Positions 34,006 through 46,488 of a DNA stretch of 64,000 nt are shown here, piece after piece; positions within the stretch are counted from its first letter, which is position 1; every line of letters starts with the position of its first letter. Origin of the DNA: Buchnera aphidicola (Uroleucon sonchi). GTDB taxonomy: Bacteria > Pseudomonadota > Gammaproteobacteria > Enterobacterales > Enterobacteriaceae. The stretch spans positions 496,001 to 560,000 of the forward strand of contig NZ_CP047588.1 of NCBI RefSeq assembly GCF_011035165.1, read 5' to 3'. Under the pieces are notes generated by a model. It was given only the letters and a program-made list of their open reading frames with translations, did not search any database and was not told where the DNA came from. The position numbers and the translations under genes are program-made.

Positions 34006-34542
34006 TTATTTCTTTTTAGCCTCTTTAATACGAACAACTTCGTTTAAATATCGAATACCTTTTCCTTTATACGGTTCTGGTTTACGATAAGAGCGTAAAT
34101 TAGCAGCAATTTGACCTACTAATTGTTTATCTATTCCTCGAATAACGATTTCTGTTGGAGATGGATTGTCTATTTTAATACCTTGAGGAATATAATATTT
34201 AATAACATGAGAATAGCCTAATGAAAGATTGATAATATTATCCGATGTAATTGAGACACGATAACCTACTCCAGATAATTGCAATTTTTTAATAAATTGT
34301 TTTGAAACACCTATAATCATAGAATTAACAAGCGCCCTTGCAGTTCCTGCTTGAGCCCATCCGTCAGAAAAACCAGAACGTGGTGAAAAACATATTTTAT
34401 TATTTAAATATTCGATGTTAACAGATTTATTTATAACACGAGAAAGCTGTCCATATTTTCCTTGAATTGATATAATTGGTAAATCTAATTGTACATTAAT
34501 GTCAGAAGGAATGATAATTGGGCATTTAGCAATACGAGACAT
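34006..34542 (-). CDS. rplF: Ribosomal protein L6
   Basis: A large-subunit protein near the factor-binding site. It starts at [13 protein letters not shown], giving 178 residues (177 in E. coli); the longer open frame upstream overlaps rpsH. Hallmarks are [11 protein letters not shown] and [24 protein letters not shown] at the C terminus. It is in the normal spc position between rpsH and rplR. Confidence 0.97.
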   Translation of the reverse strand: MSRIAKCPIIIPSDINVQLDLPIISIQGKYGQLSRVINKSVNIEYLNNKICFSPRSGFSDGWAQAGTARALVNSMIIGVSKQFIKKLQLSGVGYRVSITSDNIINLSLGYSHVIKYYIPQGIKIDNPSPTEIVIRGIDKQLVGQIAANLRSYRKPEPYKGKGIRYLNEVVRIKEAKKK

Positions 34543-34556
34543 TCTTCCTCTCCAAT

Positions 34557-34949
34557 TTAAGAGACATAACAAATAACTTCACCGCCAAGACCGACTTGAC
34601 GAGCAACACGATCCGTCATAACACCTTGAGAAGTAGAAATTATTGCTATTCCCAAACCAGCCATAACTTGTGGTAAATTTTTTTTATTTTTATATATACG
34701 CAAACTCGGACGACTAATGCGTTCAATCGTCTCAACCACTGATTTTCCTTGAAAATATTTTAAAATGACTTTTAATTTAGGTTTGATTATATCAATAATT
34801 TCATAATCTGTAATATATCCTTCTTCTTTTAATACACGTGCAATCGATTTTTTTAATTTAGATAAAGGCATAATAATAGAATATTTATTAGCTGATTGAC
34901 CATTTCGAATACGTGTTAGCATATCTGCTATTGGATCTTGCATACTCAT
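34557..34949 (-). CDS. rpsH: Ribosomal protein S8
   Basis: A 16S central-domain binder and, in E. coli, repressor of the spc operon. From [18 protein letters not shown] it has 130 residues, the E. coli length. It has [23 protein letters not shown] and ends [26 protein letters not shown]. The start was moved 8 codons downstream of the open-frame limit. An obvious S8 target near the rplE start was not recognised by eye. Confidence 0.98.
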   Translation of the reverse strand: MSMQDPIADMLTRIRNGQSANKYSIIMPLSKLKKSIARVLKEEGYITDYEIIDIIKPKLKVILKYFQGKSVVETIERISRPSLRIYKNKKNLPQVMAGLGIAIISTSQGVMTDRVARQVGLGGEVICYVS

Positions 34950-34982
34950 TTTTTTTAAACTCCACAAACTCAATAATATATT

Positions 34983-35288
34983 TTACCAACTTGATTTTTT
35001 TAAACCTGGTATTTCACCTTTCATAGCCGCTTCTCTGACTTTTATACGACTCAATCCAAATTTTCGTAAAAAAGCATGTGGACGACCAGTTTGACGGCAT
35101 CTATTTCTTTGACGAGACGGACTAGAATCCCGAGGAAAGGTTTGTAATTTTAATACTGCATTCCAACGTTCTTCTTTCGAATATTTTATATTAGAAATAA
35201 TATTTTTTAATTCATTTCGTTGAATATAAAATTTATTAGCTAATTTAACACGTTTGATTTCACGTGCTTTCATTGATTGTTTAGCCAT
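34983..35288 (-). CDS. rpsN: Ribosomal protein S14
   Basis: A head protein of the small subunit. From [20 protein letters not shown] it has 101 residues, as in E. coli. It carries the conserved end [46 protein letters not shown]. It is the zinc-free long type usual in enterics. The extra open frame upstream overlaps rplE and is not used. Confidence 0.98.
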   Translation of the reverse strand: MAKQSMKAREIKRVKLANKFYIQRNELKNIISNIKYSKEERWNAVLKLQTFPRDSSPSRQRNRCRQTGRPHAFLRKFGLSRIKVREAAMKGEIPGLKKSSW

Positions 35289-35304
35289 TGAATAACCTTT
35301 GTTT

Positions 35305-35844
35305 TTATCGACGAAAAGGAAAATTAAACTCAGATAACAACAAACGACCTTCATCATCAGATTTAGCAGTAGTCGTGATTGTTATATCTAATCCGCGAAC
35401 ACGATCAATTTTATCGTAATCAATTTCAGGAAAAATAATTTGTTCTTTTATACCTAGACTATAATTTCCTTTTCCATCAAAAGAATTATTAGATAAACCA
35501 CGAAAATCACGAATTCTAGGGATAGCAATAACAATTAAACGTTCAAAAAAATCCCATTTTTTTTGACCTCGTAATGTTACTTTACATCCAATAAAAAAAC
35601 CTTGACGAATTTTAAAATTTGCAATAGATTTACGCGCTTTAGTGACGACTGGTTTTTGACCAGATATTATTGTTAAATCTGACATAGCATGATCTAATGT
35701 TTTTTTATCAGAAGCAGATGCTCCTAAACCCATATTTAAAGTAATTTTCTCAATTTTTGGTACTTCCATTATAGAACTATATTTTTTTTTTAACATCAGT
35801 TTATGTACAACAATAGATTTATAATAATTATAAAATGTTGTCAT
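35305..35844 (-). CDS. rplE: Ribosomal protein L5
   Basis: Binds 5S rRNA and contacts P-site tRNA and S13. I start at [10 protein letters not shown], giving 179 residues, as in E. coli. Diagnostic are [37 protein letters not shown] and [29 protein letters not shown] precedes the ATG. An A10 tract at 35782-35791 encodes LKKK near residue 20 and is a potential slippage site. Confidence 0.98.
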   Translation of the reverse strand: MTTFYNYYKSIVVHKLMLKKKYSSIMEVPKIEKITLNMGLGASASDKKTLDHAMSDLTIISGQKPVVTKARKSIANFKIRQGFFIGCKVTLRGQKKWDFFERLIVIAIPRIRDFRGLSNNSFDGKGNYSLGIKEQIIFPEIDYDKIDRVRGLDITITTTAKSDDEGRLLLSEFNFPFRR

Positions 35845-35861
35845 TATCTTGCTCCAAAACA

Positions 35862-36173
35862 TTAAATAGTTTTTTTATTCGATTTAAAAAAACGAATTTT
35901 TTTTCCTTTTTCCAATCTAAAACCAACACGATCAGATTTATTAGATTCTGGATTAAAAATCGCAAGATTAGATATATGAATCGGTGCTTCTTTTTCTATT
36001 ATACCTCCACTTTGATTTTGAGATGGAATAGGTTTTTGATGTTTTTTAATCAAGTTTAATCCATCAACAATAGCTTTATTTGAAGATAAAATTTTTTTAA
36101 TTTTACTTGTTTTGCCTTTATCTTTTCCTGTTAATATTATAACTGCGTCATGACGACGCAACTTTGATGCCAT
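35862..36173 (-). CDS. rplX: Ribosomal protein L24
   Basis: An assembly initiator of the large subunit. It has 103 residues (104 in E. coli), with the KOW motif at the N terminus ([19 protein letters not shown]) and [20 protein letters not shown]. It lies between rplN and rplE with 17- to 34-base spacers. It is lysine-rich but otherwise ordinary. Confidence 0.98.
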   Translation of the reverse strand: MASKLRRHDAVIILTGKDKGKTSKIKKILSSNKAIVDGLNLIKKHQKPIPSQNQSGGIIEKEAPIHISNLAIFNPESNKSDRVGFRLEKGKKIRFFKSNKKTI

Positions 36174-36207
36174 TTTATATTCCTTAATATTATATATTAT
36201 AAATAAA

Positions 36208-36576
36208 CTATAGAACTTCAGGTGCTAATGAAATAATTTTCATAAATTTCTCTGTACGTAATTCACGAGTAACAGGGCCAAAAATACGAGTGCCAATAGG
36301 CTGTTCATTATTATTTAATACAACACAAGCGTTATTATCAAAACGAATAATTGAACCATCAGTTCGTCTCACTCCTTTTTTTGTTCTAACTACAACTGCT
36401 TTTAACACTTCCCCTTTTTTAACTTTTCCTCGAGGAATAGCTTCTTTAATAGTAATTTTGATAATATCACCAATAGCTGCATAACGACGACGCGAACCAC
36501 CTAATACTTTAATACACATAGCAGATCGTGCTCCGGAGTTATCAGAAACACGTAATATAGTTTGTTCTTGAATCAT
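36208..36576 (-). CDS. rplN: Ribosomal protein L14
   Basis: 122 residues, nearly all matching E. coli (123). It begins [33 protein letters not shown] and ends [12 protein letters not shown]. It lies on the intersubunit face and contacts 16S helix 14. It is the first gene of the spc operon; a 119-base spacer from rpsQ is the largest in the cluster's centre and could hold an spc promoter, though I cannot define one. Confidence 0.98.
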   Translation of the reverse strand: MIQEQTILRVSDNSGARSAMCIKVLGGSRRRYAAIGDIIKITIKEAIPRGKVKKGEVLKAVVVRTKKGVRRTDGSIIRFDNNACVVLNNNEQPIGTRIFGPVTRELRTEKFMKIISLAPEVL

Positions 36577-36695
36577 TAGTATTTAAAACTCCTATTATAT
36601 GTATTAATAAATACTAAAAATATTTTCTATAATATGATGATTTTTGTTATTTATTAATTGGTGTATATTCTTATCTCTGTATATTAAATGTAACT

Positions 36696-36947
36696 TTAAA
36701 AAATAGTTTTTTTAATAATACGCACTAGTATCCAAGATTTAGTTTTAGAAATTGGTCGTGATTCTCGAATTTCTATTAAGTCTCCTATATGACATTGATT
36801 TTCTTCGTCATGAATATGGATTTTTGTAGTACGTTTAATAAACTTTTTATAAATTGCATGTTTTACGAAACGCTCAATAGCAACTACAGCAGATTTTTGC
36901 ATTTTATTACTAATTACCCGGCCTTGTAGTGTGCGAATCTTATCCAT
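36696..36947 (-). CDS. rpsQ: Ribosomal protein S17
   Basis: A primary 16S 5'-domain binder. It has 83 residues (84 in E. coli). Hallmarks are [37 protein letters not shown] and [18 protein letters not shown]. Its ATG overlaps the rpmC stop by one base (TAATG), so it is translationally coupled. It is the last gene of the S10 operon. Confidence 0.98.
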   Translation of the reverse strand: MDKIRTLQGRVISNKMQKSAVVAIERFVKHAIYKKFIKRTTKIHIHDEENQCHIGDLIEIRESRPISKTKSWILVRIIKKTIF

Positions 36948-37144
36948 TATTGTAATTTCTCTTGTTCAGCTAATATGGTCTTAATTTTTGCGATATTACG
37001 TCTTACTATACGTAATAAATGAGGTTGCTTTAATTTTCCAGAAACAGATTGCATACGTAGATTAAATTGCTCTCTTAATAAATGAAAAAGTTCTATACGT
37101 AAATCTTTTTTATTTTTTTTTCTTAATTCTACTATTGTCTTCAT
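36947..37144 (-). CDS. rpmC: Ribosomal protein L29
   Basis: A small helical protein at the tunnel exit, near the SRP and trigger-factor docking site. It has 65 residues (63 in E. coli). It contains [27 protein letters not shown] and [14 protein letters not shown]. It overlaps rplP and rpsQ by one base each (TAATG arrangements). An A9 tract (37113-37121) lies near its start. Confidence 0.97.
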   Translation of the reverse strand: MKTIVELRKKNKKDLRIELFHLLREQFNLRMQSVSGKLKQPHLLRIVRRNIAKIKTILAEQEKLQ

Positions 37145-37554
37145 TACATCACCGTTTTATTAACAAAAGTAGTTTTAATTGGTAATTTAGCTGCTGCTAA
37201 TTTAAATGCTACACGCGATTCTTCTTCAGTAACTCCATCTAATTCATAAAGTATTTTCCCAGGTTGTATTAAAGCTACCCAATATTCAACATTGCCTTTA
37301 CCTTTTCCCATTCGAACTTCTAAAGGTTTTTGTGTAATCGGTTTATCAGGAAATATGCGTATCCACATTTTTCCCTGTCTTTTGATGCAACGAGTTATAG
37401 TTCTTCTTGCAGATTCAATTTGACGAGAAGTTAAGCGACCTCTATCAATGGCCTTTAAACCAAAAGTTCCAAACTCAATATGAGTACCAGAGGCTAAACC
37501 GCGATTTCGACCTTTATGCATTTTTCGAAATTTAGTACGTTTTGGTTGCAACAT
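37144..37554 (-). CDS. rplP: Ribosomal protein L16
   Basis: A large-subunit protein by the A-site tRNA elbow. It has 136 residues, the E. coli length, starting [21 protein letters not shown]. Further hallmarks are [24 protein letters not shown] and [28 protein letters not shown]. It overlaps rpmC by one base and lies 20 bases after rpsC. The Arg81 context ([12 protein letters not shown]), hydroxylated in E. coli, is present. Confidence 0.98.
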   Translation of the reverse strand: MLQPKRTKFRKMHKGRNRGLASGTHIEFGTFGLKAIDRGRLTSRQIESARRTITRCIKRQGKMWIRIFPDKPITQKPLEVRMGKGKGNVEYWVALIQPGKILYELDGVTEEESRVAFKLAAAKLPIKTTFVNKTVM

Positions 37555-37574
37555 TATTGGTTTCTCTCTTTATT

Positions 37575-38276
37575 TTATTTTCTATTTTTACGAAATTGCT
37601 TTTTTATATGACTTGAAGGTTTATCTAATTGCTCAATTGCTCGCATACCTCCTAATATTTCACCTTTAAAGATCCATACTTTAACCCCTATTACACCATA
37701 AGTAGTGTGTGCCTCTGAAACACTATAATCAATATTTGCACGTAAGGTATGTAAAGGAACCCTTCCTTCTCTATACCATTCCCTACGAGCTATTTCTGCT
37801 CCACCTAAACGACCACTAACTTCAACTTTAATTCCTTTAGCACCTTGTCTCATTGCATTTTGAACTGATCTTTTCATAGCTCGTCGAAACATTACTCGTC
37901 TTTCTAATTGAGATGTAATACTATCAGAAACAAGCTTTGCATCTAACTCGGGTTGACGTATTTCAGAAATATTAATTTGAACTGGAACCTTCGTAATTTT
38001 AGCGATAGATGTTCTTAATTTTTCTACATCTTCTCCTTTTTTTCCAATAACAATTCCTGGTCTAGCTGTATAAATCGTTACTCGTATACTTTTTGCTGGT
38101 CTTTCAATAATAATACGAGAAATTGAAGCTTTTTCGAGTGCTTTTATTAAAAATTGACGTACTTTGTAATCACTATCTAAATTATTAGCAAAATCTTTAG
38201 TATTAGAAAACCAAACAGAATTCCATTTTTTTATTATACCTAAACGCATACCATTAGGATGTACTTTCTGACCCAT
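37575..38276 (-). CDS. rpsC: Ribosomal protein S3
   Basis: A head protein at the mRNA entry with helicase activity. It has 233 residues (E. coli 233). It starts [23 protein letters not shown], has the KH motif [17 protein letters not shown] and the [38 protein letters not shown] block. The gene lies 18 bases after rplV. The mRNA-contacting Arg residues in [11 protein letters not shown] are present. Confidence 0.98.
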   Translation of the reverse strand: MGQKVHPNGMRLGIIKKWNSVWFSNTKDFANNLDSDYKVRQFLIKALEKASISRIIIERPAKSIRVTIYTARPGIVIGKKGEDVEKLRTSIAKITKVPVQINISEIRQPELDAKLVSDSITSQLERRVMFRRAMKRSVQNAMRQGAKGIKVEVSGRLGGAEIARREWYREGRVPLHTLRANIDYSVSEAHTTYGVIGVKVWIFKGEILGGMRAIEQLDKPSSHIKKQFRKNRK

Positions 38277-38294
38277 AACTGACTCTCCTTAATG

Positions 38295-38627
38295 TTAACG
38301 ATCAGATACAATAACAGTAATATGACTAGTACGTTTTAAAATACGATCTGCACGTCCTTTAGCACGTGGCATCATTCTTTTCATTGTTGAGCCTTCGTTA
38401 ACAAATATTTGTTTAATTTTTAATTGATCAATATCTACACCATCATTATGTTCTGCATTTGCTATAGCTGATTCAAGTACTTTTTTAACTAAAATAGCTG
38501 CTTTTTTTTTATTATAAGTCAAAATATTTAATGCTTCTGGTACTTTTTTATTACGTATTAAATTAACAATTAAACGCACTTTTTGAGCTGAAGAACGCGC
38601 TTGACGATGTTGAGCTAAAATTTCCAT
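38295..38627 (-). CDS. rplV: Ribosomal protein L22
   Basis: Lines the exit tunnel with its extended beta loop. It has 110 residues as in E. coli: [20 protein letters not shown] at the start, [21 protein letters not shown] in the middle, and the loop [24 protein letters not shown] at the end. The loop that senses arrest peptides is complete. It is preceded by rpsS. Confidence 0.98.
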   Translation of the reverse strand: MEILAQHRQARSSAQKVRLIVNLIRNKKVPEALNILTYNKKKAAILVKKVLESAIANAEHNDGVDIDQLKIKQIFVNEGSTMKRMMPRAKGRADRILKRTSHITVIVSDR

Positions 38628-38658
38628 TTACTCCTCTTGTATATTATTATATAAAAAA

Positions 38659-38937
38659 TTAACGTTTTTTAACTTTTTTATCAGAAATATGACCTCTATA
38701 CGTACGAGTTAGAGAAAACTCACCTAGTTTATGACCAACCATTTCTTCAGTAATAAAAACTGGGATATGATTGCGACCATTATGAATTGATATTGTTAAA
38801 CCTACCATATTTGGGAAAATCGTCGAACGTCTTGACCATGTTTTAATAGGTTTTTTATCATTCATTTTAACTGATTTTTCTACTTTTTTTAATAAACTAA
38901 CATCAATAAATGGACCTTTTTTAAGTGAACGAGGCAT
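38659..38937 (-). CDS. rpsS: Ribosomal protein S19
   Basis: A head protein next to S13. From [18 protein letters not shown] it has 92 residues (E. coli 92), ending in [21 protein letters not shown]. The start was moved far downstream of the open-frame limit because the upstream part overlaps rplB in another frame. It lies 19 bases after rplB. Confidence 0.98.
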   Translation of the reverse strand: MPRSLKKGPFIDVSLLKKVEKSVKMNDKKPIKTWSRRSTIFPNMVGLTISIHNGRNHIPVFITEEMVGHKLGEFSLTRTYRGHISDKKVKKR

Positions 38938-38956
38938 AACATGATCCTTGTCATAA

Positions 38957-39778
38957 TTATGTTTTACGATGACGTAAAATAAATTTTTCAGTACGTTTAT
39001 TTTTACGAGTTTTTTTACCTTTTGTTTGAATACCCCATGGACTAACTGGATGTTTACCAAAATTTCTTCCTTCTCCACCTCCATGAGGATGATCAACAGG
39101 ATTCATAGCTGTTCCACGAACAGTAGGACGTACTCCAGCCCAACGTGATGCTCCAGCTTTTCCTAAGACCTTTAACATATGTTCAGAGTTGCCTAATTCT
39201 CCAATTGTAGCTCTACAATTAGATTCTACTTTTCTCATTTCTCCTGAACGCAAACGTAAAGTTGCATATTTATTATCAAATGCGACTAATTGAACATAGC
39301 TTCCTGCAGAACGCGCTATTTGACCGCCCTTTCCAGGTTTCATTTCTACGTTATGAATAAACGTTCCGGCTGGGATATTTTTTAATGGCAAAGCATTTCC
39401 TATTTTTATAGGAACTTGCATACCAGATATAATTTTATCTCCTATCTTCAGATTTTTTGGGGCTAAAATATATCTTCTACTACCATCTTTATATAATATT
39501 AAAGCAATATTTGCAGAACGATTAGGATCATATTCAAATCTTTCTATTTTAGCTTCTATACCATCTTTATTTCTTTTAAAATCTATAATACGATACGTTT
39601 GTTTATGTCCACCACCAATATGACGAGTCGTAATTCGTCCATGATTATTCCGTCCTCCACTTTTATTTTTTTTGCTTAATAATGAAGGATATGGTTTTCC
39701 TTTATGAAGATGATTATTCATAATTTTAATAACGTGGCGACGACCCGGAGATGTCGGTTTACATTTAACAATTGCCAT
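38957..39778 (-). CDS. rplB: Ribosomal protein L2
   Basis: A core 23S binder near the peptidyl transferase centre. It has 273 residues, the E. coli length. Key segments are [12 protein letters not shown] at the N terminus, [23 protein letters not shown], and [23 protein letters not shown] with the conserved His of the NPVDHPHGG loop. It is in the normal order between rplW and rpsS and shows nothing unusual. Confidence 0.99.
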   Translation of the reverse strand: MAIVKCKPTSPGRRHVIKIMNNHLHKGKPYPSLLSKKNKSGGRNNHGRITTRHIGGGHKQTYRIIDFKRNKDGIEAKIERFEYDPNRSANIALILYKDGSRRYILAPKNLKIGDKIISGMQVPIKIGNALPLKNIPAGTFIHNVEMKPGKGGQIARSAGSYVQLVAFDNKYATLRLRSGEMRKVESNCRATIGELGNSEHMLKVLGKAGASRWAGVRPTVRGTAMNPVDHPHGGGEGRNFGKHPVSPWGIQTKGKKTRKNKRTEKFILRHRKT

Positions 39779-39793
39779 TATTGTATCCTCCGA

Positions 39794-40096
39794 CTACTCT
39801 GTATTGCTAATAAAATCTAAATTATACCCTTTTTTAATTTTAATATATGCTTTTTTCCAATTACATTTTTGAACAATACGATTAGATTGACGTTTCTTTT
39901 TTCCTTTTATTTTTAATGTTCTTATTCTATCTACTTCTACATTGAATATTTTTTTTATTGCACATTTTATTTCATATTTTGTAGAGTTATTTAAAACTTT
40001 TAAAACAATAGTATTAAATTTATCCATAGATAAAGATGATTTTTCAGAAACATGTGGAGAAAGTAGTATTTTAAGTAAACGTTCTTCAGAAATCAT
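39794..40096 (-). CDS. rplW: Ribosomal protein L23
   Basis: The main docking site for trigger factor and SRP at the tunnel exit, so it links physically to two other genes here (tig and ffs). It has 100 residues, as in E. coli. It contains [31 protein letters not shown] and [19 protein letters not shown]. The start overlaps the rplD stop by four bases (ATGA). The Glu in SEKS-type motif needed for trigger factor is kept. Confidence 0.97.
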   Translation of the reverse strand: MISEERLLKILLSPHVSEKSSLSMDKFNTIVLKVLNNSTKYEIKCAIKKIFNVEVDRIRTLKIKGKKKRQSNRIVQKCNWKKAYIKIKKGYNLDFISNTE

Positions 40097-40698
40097 AAAA
40101 GTATTTCCTCTACTTTTTTTACCGCTGCAACAGTAATAATAACATGTTCGAAAGAAATTAGGCTTACAGGATCTATAGAATAAACATCCTTTACATCAAC
40201 AGAATATAAATTTCTTGACGCAAGCAGTAAATTTTGATCTATTTTCAGCGTTACAATCAAAACATTATTTAAATTAATTGTTTTCAATTTTTCTACTAAT
40301 AGTTTTGTTTTAGGAACATTTAATGAAAAGTTTTCAAATATTGTTAATCTTTTTTGACGTATTAATTCAGAAAAAATACTTTTTAGTGCACCGCGATACA
40401 TTTTTTTGTTGACTTTCTGTGTATAATCTTGTGGTTTGGCGGCAAATGTTACACCACCTGATCGCCAAATTGGACTTCTAAACGATCCAGCTCTTGCACG
40501 ACCAGTACCTTTTTGACGCCAAGGCTTTCTGCCAGATCCAGAAACTTCAGAACGACTTTTTTGTGCTCTTGTACCTTGTCGATTACATGCTGAATATGCG
40601 ACAACAACTTGATGAATTAAAGCTTCATTAAAATCTCGACCAAAAATCATACCAGAAACATTAATCATACTCTGCGCGTCTTTAACTACTAATTCCAT
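40093..40698 (-). CDS. rplD: Ribosomal protein L4
   Basis: A tunnel-lining protein and, in E. coli, repressor of the S10 operon at both transcription and translation. From [11 protein letters not shown] it has 201 residues, the E. coli length. The loop with [36 protein letters not shown] sequence is intact, as is [18 protein letters not shown]. Its target would be the leader before rpsJ, where a small ORF with a hairpin is found (41712-41805). Confidence 0.98.
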   Translation of the reverse strand: MELVVKDAQSMINVSGMIFGRDFNEALIHQVVVAYSACNRQGTRAQKSRSEVSGSGRKPWRQKGTGRARAGSFRSPIWRSGGVTFAAKPQDYTQKVNKKMYRGALKSIFSELIRQKRLTIFENFSLNVPKTKLLVEKLKTINLNNVLIVTLKIDQNLLLASRNLYSVDVKDVYSIDPVSLISFEHVIITVAAVKKVEEILL

Positions 40699-40715
40699 TT
40701 TTAAATCCTCACTAC

Positions 40716-41345
40716 TCATGCTTTGATAGCCGGTTTAACGATAAGATTACTACCAGTAGCGCCAGGAACGGAACCTTTTACCAAAAGAATATTTTTATTT
40801 TCATCAATATCTATTATTTTTAAATTTTGAATGGTAACTCGATGATTTCCTAATTGTCCTGCCATTTTTTTACCTTTGAATACTCGTCCAGGGGTTTGAT
40901 TCTGACCGATAGAACCAGGTACTCGATGAGATAAAGAATTACCATGAGTTGCATCTTGAGTATGAAAATTCCAACGTTTTACTGTACCACAAAAACCTTT
41001 TCCTTTAGAAGTTCCTGTAACATCAACTTTTTTAATATTATTAAAAATATTAATTTTCAGAATCTCTCCTATTTCAAAAATCTCATCTTTTTTAATTCTG
41101 AATTCCCATAAACCACGACCAGGAGCTACTCCTGATTTTAAAAAATGCCCGGCTTGTGGTTTATTAAGTTTGTTAATTTTTTTAATATCTGTTGTTACCT
41201 GAATAGCACAATAATAATCAGTATCTATATTTTTTACTTGTGTAATTCGATTATCTTTTAATTCAATCACTGTAACAGGAATTGATGTTCCTTCTTTAGT
41301 AAAAATACGAGTCATACCGAGTTTTTTACCAACTAAACCGATCAT
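40716..41345 (-). CDS. rplC: Ribosomal protein L3
   Basis: An early assembly protein reaching the peptidyl transferase centre. It has 209 residues as in E. coli. It starts [19 protein letters not shown] and contains [17 protein letters not shown] and [27 protein letters not shown], with the methylated Gln site context. It lies between rpsJ (35-base gap) and rplD. Confidence 0.98.
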   Translation of the reverse strand: MIGLVGKKLGMTRIFTKEGTSIPVTVIELKDNRITQVKNIDTDYYCAIQVTTDIKKINKLNKPQAGHFLKSGVAPGRGLWEFRIKKDEIFEIGEILKINIFNNIKKVDVTGTSKGKGFCGTVKRWNFHTQDATHGNSLSHRVPGSIGQNQTPGRVFKGKKMAGQLGNHRVTIQNLKIIDIDENKNILLVKGSVPGATGSNLIVKPAIKA

Positions 41346-41380
41346 GTATTGAATACCTTTATTATATCAATCTATCTCAA

Positions 41381-41707
<327 letters not shown>

Positions 41708-41711
41708 TTAT

Positions 41712-41780
41712 TTACACATTAAAAATTTCATCTTCTTCGAATAAATTATCTATATTCAAAGTAGATATTATTAGATTCAT
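41712..41780 (-). CDS. Putative 22-residue leader ORF upstream of rpsJ
   Basis: On the - strand an ATG at 41780-41778 opens a 22-codon frame ending at TAA 41714-41712, 19 bases before the rpsJ start. It begins MNLIISTLN and is acidic at the end (FEEDEIF). A perfect AGGAG lies at 41794-41790, nine bases upstream of the ATG, better than for many real genes here. The same AGGAGT pairs with ACTCCT just upstream, so the site could be hidden in a hairpin. I recognise no homologue. It may be a chance ORF, a leader peptide of the S10 operon, or a relic of a deleted gene. Confidence 0.3.
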   Translation of the reverse strand: MNLIISTLNIDNLFEEDEIFNV

Positions 41781-41788
41781 ACTATATA

Positions 41789-41805
41789 ACTCCTATATCA
41801 GGAGT
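41789..41805 (-). promoter_or_regulatory. Hairpin covering the ribosome site of the rpsJ leader ORF
   Basis: On the - strand ACTCCT-GATAT-AGGAGT forms a 6-pair stem and 5-base loop. The 3' arm is the Shine-Dalgarno of the 22-codon ORF. This is the only strong hairpin in the S10 leader; E. coli has L4-responsive hairpins in the equivalent leader, but sequence similarity is not evident. An ATACAG/CTGTAT repeat lies just upstream at 41818-41832. Confidence 0.4.
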
Positions 41806-41930
41806 ATTTTATTATTAATACAGTTACTGTATATCATATAACTTATTTTTAAAACATTTTTTCTTTAAAAAAAATAAAATTGTTTAAAATAAAAACAATA
41901 TATTGATTTTAAGTAAAAATAAATAAGTCA

Positions 41931-41957
41931 AGAAAAGAGCATTTTATACTCTTTTCT
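41931..41957 (-). terminator. Terminator after tufA
   Basis: AGAAAAGAG at 41931-41939 and CTCTTTTCT at 41949-41957 form nine perfect pairs with a 9-base loop, 47 bases after the tufA stop. On the - strand it runs into TTTTCTTGACTTATTTATTTTT. It separates the str operon from the S10 operon; the TTGACT at its end could be a -35 for S10. Confidence 0.65.
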
Positions 41958-42003
41958 CAATAAATTCAACTAGATATCAATATAAAATATTGCAATATAA
42001 TTA

Positions 42004-43230
<1,227 letters not shown>

Positions 43231-43241
43231 TCAAAAAATTT

Positions 43242-45350
43242 CTACTTTTCTCTTTTATCAATAATGTCTTTAGACACGCTACAAGGAGCTTCTACATATT
43301 TTAAAAATTCCATTGAATAAGACGCTCTCCCTTGAGTTTGTGAACGTAAATCAGTAGCATAACCAAACATTTCTGATAAAGGAACACATGCATTAATAAT
43401 TTTTCCTATAGATAAATCTTGCATTCCCTCAATAATACCTCGTCTACGATTTAAGTCACCTATTACATCTCCCATATACTCATCTGGAGTCTCAATTTCT
43501 ACTTTCATAATAGGTTCTAACAAAATTGGTTTTGCTTGCTTAAAACCTTTTTTAAACGCTATAGCAGCGGCTAATTTAAAAGCTAATTCAGATGAATCAA
43601 CATCATGGTAAGAACCAAAATAAAGACGTATACCAATATTCACTACTGGATAACCAGCTAATGGACCATACTTCAATTGTTCTTGAATACCTTTATCAAT
43701 CGCCGAAATATACTCACTAGGTATTACTCCTCCTTTAATATCATTTATAAATAAATATTTCTCTTTTTCTGAATGTAATGGAAATAATTCTATAACAACA
43801 TGCCCATACTGTCCTCTACCTCCTGACTGTTTAATATGTTTACCTTCAATATCTGTAACTTTTTCAAGAATTGTTTCACGATATGCTACTTGAGGTTGTC
43901 CAATATTTGCATCAACGCTAAATTCTCTTTTCATACGATCAACAATAATCTCTAAATGCAATTCCCCCATCCCAGATATAATCGTTTGATTCGATTCTTG
44001 ATCAGTTCGAACTCGAAAAGAAGGATCTTCTTTTGCTAATCGCGCTAATGCTAAACCCATTTTTTCTTGATCTACTTTAGTTTTAGGCTCTACAGAAATA
44101 GATATAACTGGTTCAGGAAATTCCATACGTTCTAATATAATTGGATGATTAAGATTACATAATGTATCACCAGTTGTGACATCTTTTAAACCAATAGCTG
44201 CAGCTATATCTCCTGCATATACTTCTTTTATTTCTTCCCTTTTATTTGCATGCATTTGCACAATTCTTCCAAATCTTTCTTTTTGAGATTTTACAGAATT
44301 TAATACAGTATCTCCAGATTTTACCACTCCTGAATAAACACGAAAAAAAGTTAGATTACCTACAAACGGATCGTTAGCAATTTTAAAAGCTAAAGCAGAA
44401 AATGGCTCTTGATCATCTGAAGTTCTCAAGGATGGAGTTTGATTTTTATCATTTAAAATACCTTTAATATCTTGAATATCATTTGGAGCTGGCAAATATT
44501 CAACAATTGCATCCAATAAAGATTGAACGCCTTTATTTTTAAAAGCAGAACCACAAGTAATTAATATAATTTCATTATTTAAACAACGCTGTCTCAAAGC
44601 TGCTTTAATTTCACTTTCAGATAAATTTATTTCATTTAAATATTTGTCCAGTAAATCTTCATTTGCTTCTACTGCAGATTCAATTAAATTTTGATGCCAT
44701 TTTTTTGATAATGCAACCATATTTTTTGGAATTTTATCATAATTAAATGTTAATCCTTGATCAGAATCTGTCCAATAAACAGCTTGCATTTTAATTAAAT
44801 CAATTACACCAATAAAACTATCTTCTGAACCAATTGCTAACTGCAATGGAACTGGGTTAGCACCTAATCGTGTTTTAATTTGTTTTATAACTCTTAAGAA
44901 ATTAGCCCCCATACGATCCATTTTATTTATAAAAGCTATACGTGGTACATTGTATTTATTTGCTTGACGCCATACAGTTTCAGATTGAGGTTGTACCCCT
45001 CCTACAGCACAATAAACCATTACAGCTCCATCTAGTACACGCATAGAACGCTCTACTTCAATTGTAAAATCTACATGTCCTGGCGTATCGATAATATTAA
45101 TTCTATGTGGTTTAAACTGTTTGGCCATACCACTCCAAAAAGTTGTAGTAGCAGCTGAAGTGATAGTAATACCTCTTTCTTGCTCTTGTTCCATCCAATC
45201 CATAGTAGCAGCTCCGTCATGAACTTCGCCGATTTTATGATTGATCCCTGTATAAAATAAAATTCTCTCAGTAGTAGTAGTTTTGCCTGCATCTATATGA
45301 GCACTAATTCCAATGTTACGATATCGAGTAATAGGTGTTATACGAGACAT
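43242..45350 (-). CDS. fusA: Elongation factor G
   Basis: The translocase GTPase of translation. It has 702 residues (704 in E. coli). G1 is [13 protein letters not shown] at about 17, G3 DTPGHVDF, G4 NKMDRMGAN. Domain IV, which reaches the decoding centre, includes [12 protein letters not shown] and the tip residues near [14 protein letters not shown]. The [24 protein letters not shown] switch I region is complete. It lies between rpsG and tufA. A shadow reading frame inside it is not a gene. Confidence 0.99.
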   Translation of the reverse strand: MSRITPITRYRNIGISAHIDAGKTTTTERILFYTGINHKIGEVHDGAATMDWMEQEQERGITITSAATTTFWSGMAKQFKPHRINIIDTPGHVDFTIEVERSMRVLDGAVMVYCAVGGVQPQSETVWRQANKYNVPRIAFINKMDRMGANFLRVIKQIKTRLGANPVPLQLAIGSEDSFIGVIDLIKMQAVYWTDSDQGLTFNYDKIPKNMVALSKKWHQNLIESAVEANEDLLDKYLNEINLSESEIKAALRQRCLNNEIILITCGSAFKNKGVQSLLDAIVEYLPAPNDIQDIKGILNDKNQTPSLRTSDDQEPFSALAFKIANDPFVGNLTFFRVYSGVVKSGDTVLNSVKSQKERFGRIVQMHANKREEIKEVYAGDIAAAIGLKDVTTGDTLCNLNHPIILERMEFPEPVISISVEPKTKVDQEKMGLALARLAKEDPSFRVRTDQESNQTIISGMGELHLEIIVDRMKREFSVDANIGQPQVAYRETILEKVTDIEGKHIKQSGGRGQYGHVVIELFPLHSEKEKYLFINDIKGGVIPSEYISAIDKGIQEQLKYGPLAGYPVVNIGIRLYFGSYHDVDSSELAFKLAAAIAFKKGFKQAKPILLEPIMKVEIETPDEYMGDVIGDLNRRRGIIEGMQDLSIGKIINACVPLSEMFGYATDLRSQTQGRASYSMEFLKYVEAPCSVSKDIIDKREK

Positions 45351-45454
45351 TATCCTTCTCTCATTGTAAATTGTAAAACCTAGGCTGTATAAAGTTCAAT
45401 TAAAACAATTATCTCACTTAACAATATTTAAATCAGATTAAAATCGTGATAATA

Positions 45455-45925
45455 TTACCAACGATAATGAGCGAATGCTTTATTTGCTTCAGCAATTTTA
45501 TGAACTTCTTCTTTTTTCTTAACTGCAGCACCTTTATTTTCTAACGCATCATATAATTCATTAGATAAACGTAAATACATAGATTTATCTGAACGTTTAC
45601 GAGCAGATTCTACAATCCAACGCATAGCTAAAGCATTTCTTCTTACTGGTCTGACTTCTACAGGTACTTGATATGTAGATCCTCCAACGCGACGAGATTT
45701 AACTTCTACTATTGGTCTTACATTTTCTAAAGCTATCTCAAATGCTTCTAATTCATTTTTTTCACAACGTTTAGATAAATTTTTTAATGCAGTATATACA
45801 ATAACTTCAGAAATAGACTTTTTTCCATCTATCATAAGAATATTAATAAATTTAGCTAGTAACTCTGAATGAAATTTTGGATCTGGCAAAATTTTACGAG
45901 TATTAATAATACGACGACGTGGCAT
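45455..45925 (-). CDS. rpsG: Ribosomal protein S7
   Basis: A head assembly initiator and, in E. coli, repressor of the str operon. It has 156 residues (E. coli K-12 has an extended 179; the typical form is 156). It starts [31 protein letters not shown] and includes [26 protein letters not shown] and [20 protein letters not shown]. It lies 66 bases after rpsL, a shorter gap than the S7-binding intercistronic region of E. coli. Confidence 0.98.
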   Translation of the reverse strand: MPRRRIINTRKILPDPKFHSELLAKFINILMIDGKKSISEVIVYTALKNLSKRCEKNELEAFEIALENVRPIVEVKSRRVGGSTYQVPVEVRPVRRNALAMRWIVESARKRSDKSMYLRLSNELYDALENKGAAVKKKEEVHKIAEANKAFAHYRW

Positions 45926-45991
45926 ATAGACTCCATGAAATTGTAAAATATATTAAATAAATAATCACTTTTATTATTTTTATTAAAGTAT

Positions 45992-46366
45992 TTATACTTT
46001 TGTTTTTTTGACTCCATATTTAGAACGTCCTTGTTTTCGCTCTTTAACTCCCGCACAATCTAATGATCCTCTAACCACATGATACCTTACTCCGGGTAAA
46101 TCTTTAACACGCCCTCCTCTTATTAAAATTACAGAATGCTCTTGTAAATTATGACCTTCCCCGCCAATATAAGCTGTGACTTCAAAACCGTTAGTAAGTC
46201 GTACACGACATACTTTACGCAATGCTGAATTAGGTTTTTTCGGTGTAGTAGTATAAACTCGAGTACATACGCCTCTTTTTTGTGGGCTTTTAGACAATGC
46301 TGGAACATTGCTTTTAGTAATTTTTCGTATACGAGGTTTACGGACCAATTGATTTACTGTGGCCAT
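45992..46366 (-). CDS. rpsL: Ribosomal protein S12
   Basis: A decoding-centre protein. From [20 protein letters not shown] it has 124 residues, as in E. coli. The streptomycin-determining loops [18 protein letters not shown] (with Lys43) and [26 protein letters not shown] are intact, so wild-type sensitivity is expected. It is the first gene of the str operon and lies after tusB, in the same order as E. coli. Confidence 0.99.
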   Translation of the reverse strand: MATVNQLVRKPRIRKITKSNVPALSKSPQKRGVCTRVYTTTPKKPNSALRKVCRVRLTNGFEVTAYIGGEGHNLQEHSVILIRGGRVKDLPGVRYHVVRGSLDCAGVKERKQGRSKYGVKKTKV

Positions 46367-46488
46367 AAAAAAACTCCTATTTTTATATTGATAATCTGAA
46401 AATATCAAAATTTTATAAATAAAATATTTAGTATTTTCTGAAGAATTGTAGGATTGAGTTGATTAATAATGAAAATACATCAAAATTG

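Noticed and set aside
34950-35880. S8 autoregulatory target near rplX-rplE
   Set aside because: I could not see the helix-21-like motif by eye; without a folding program a claim of presence or loss would be unsupported.
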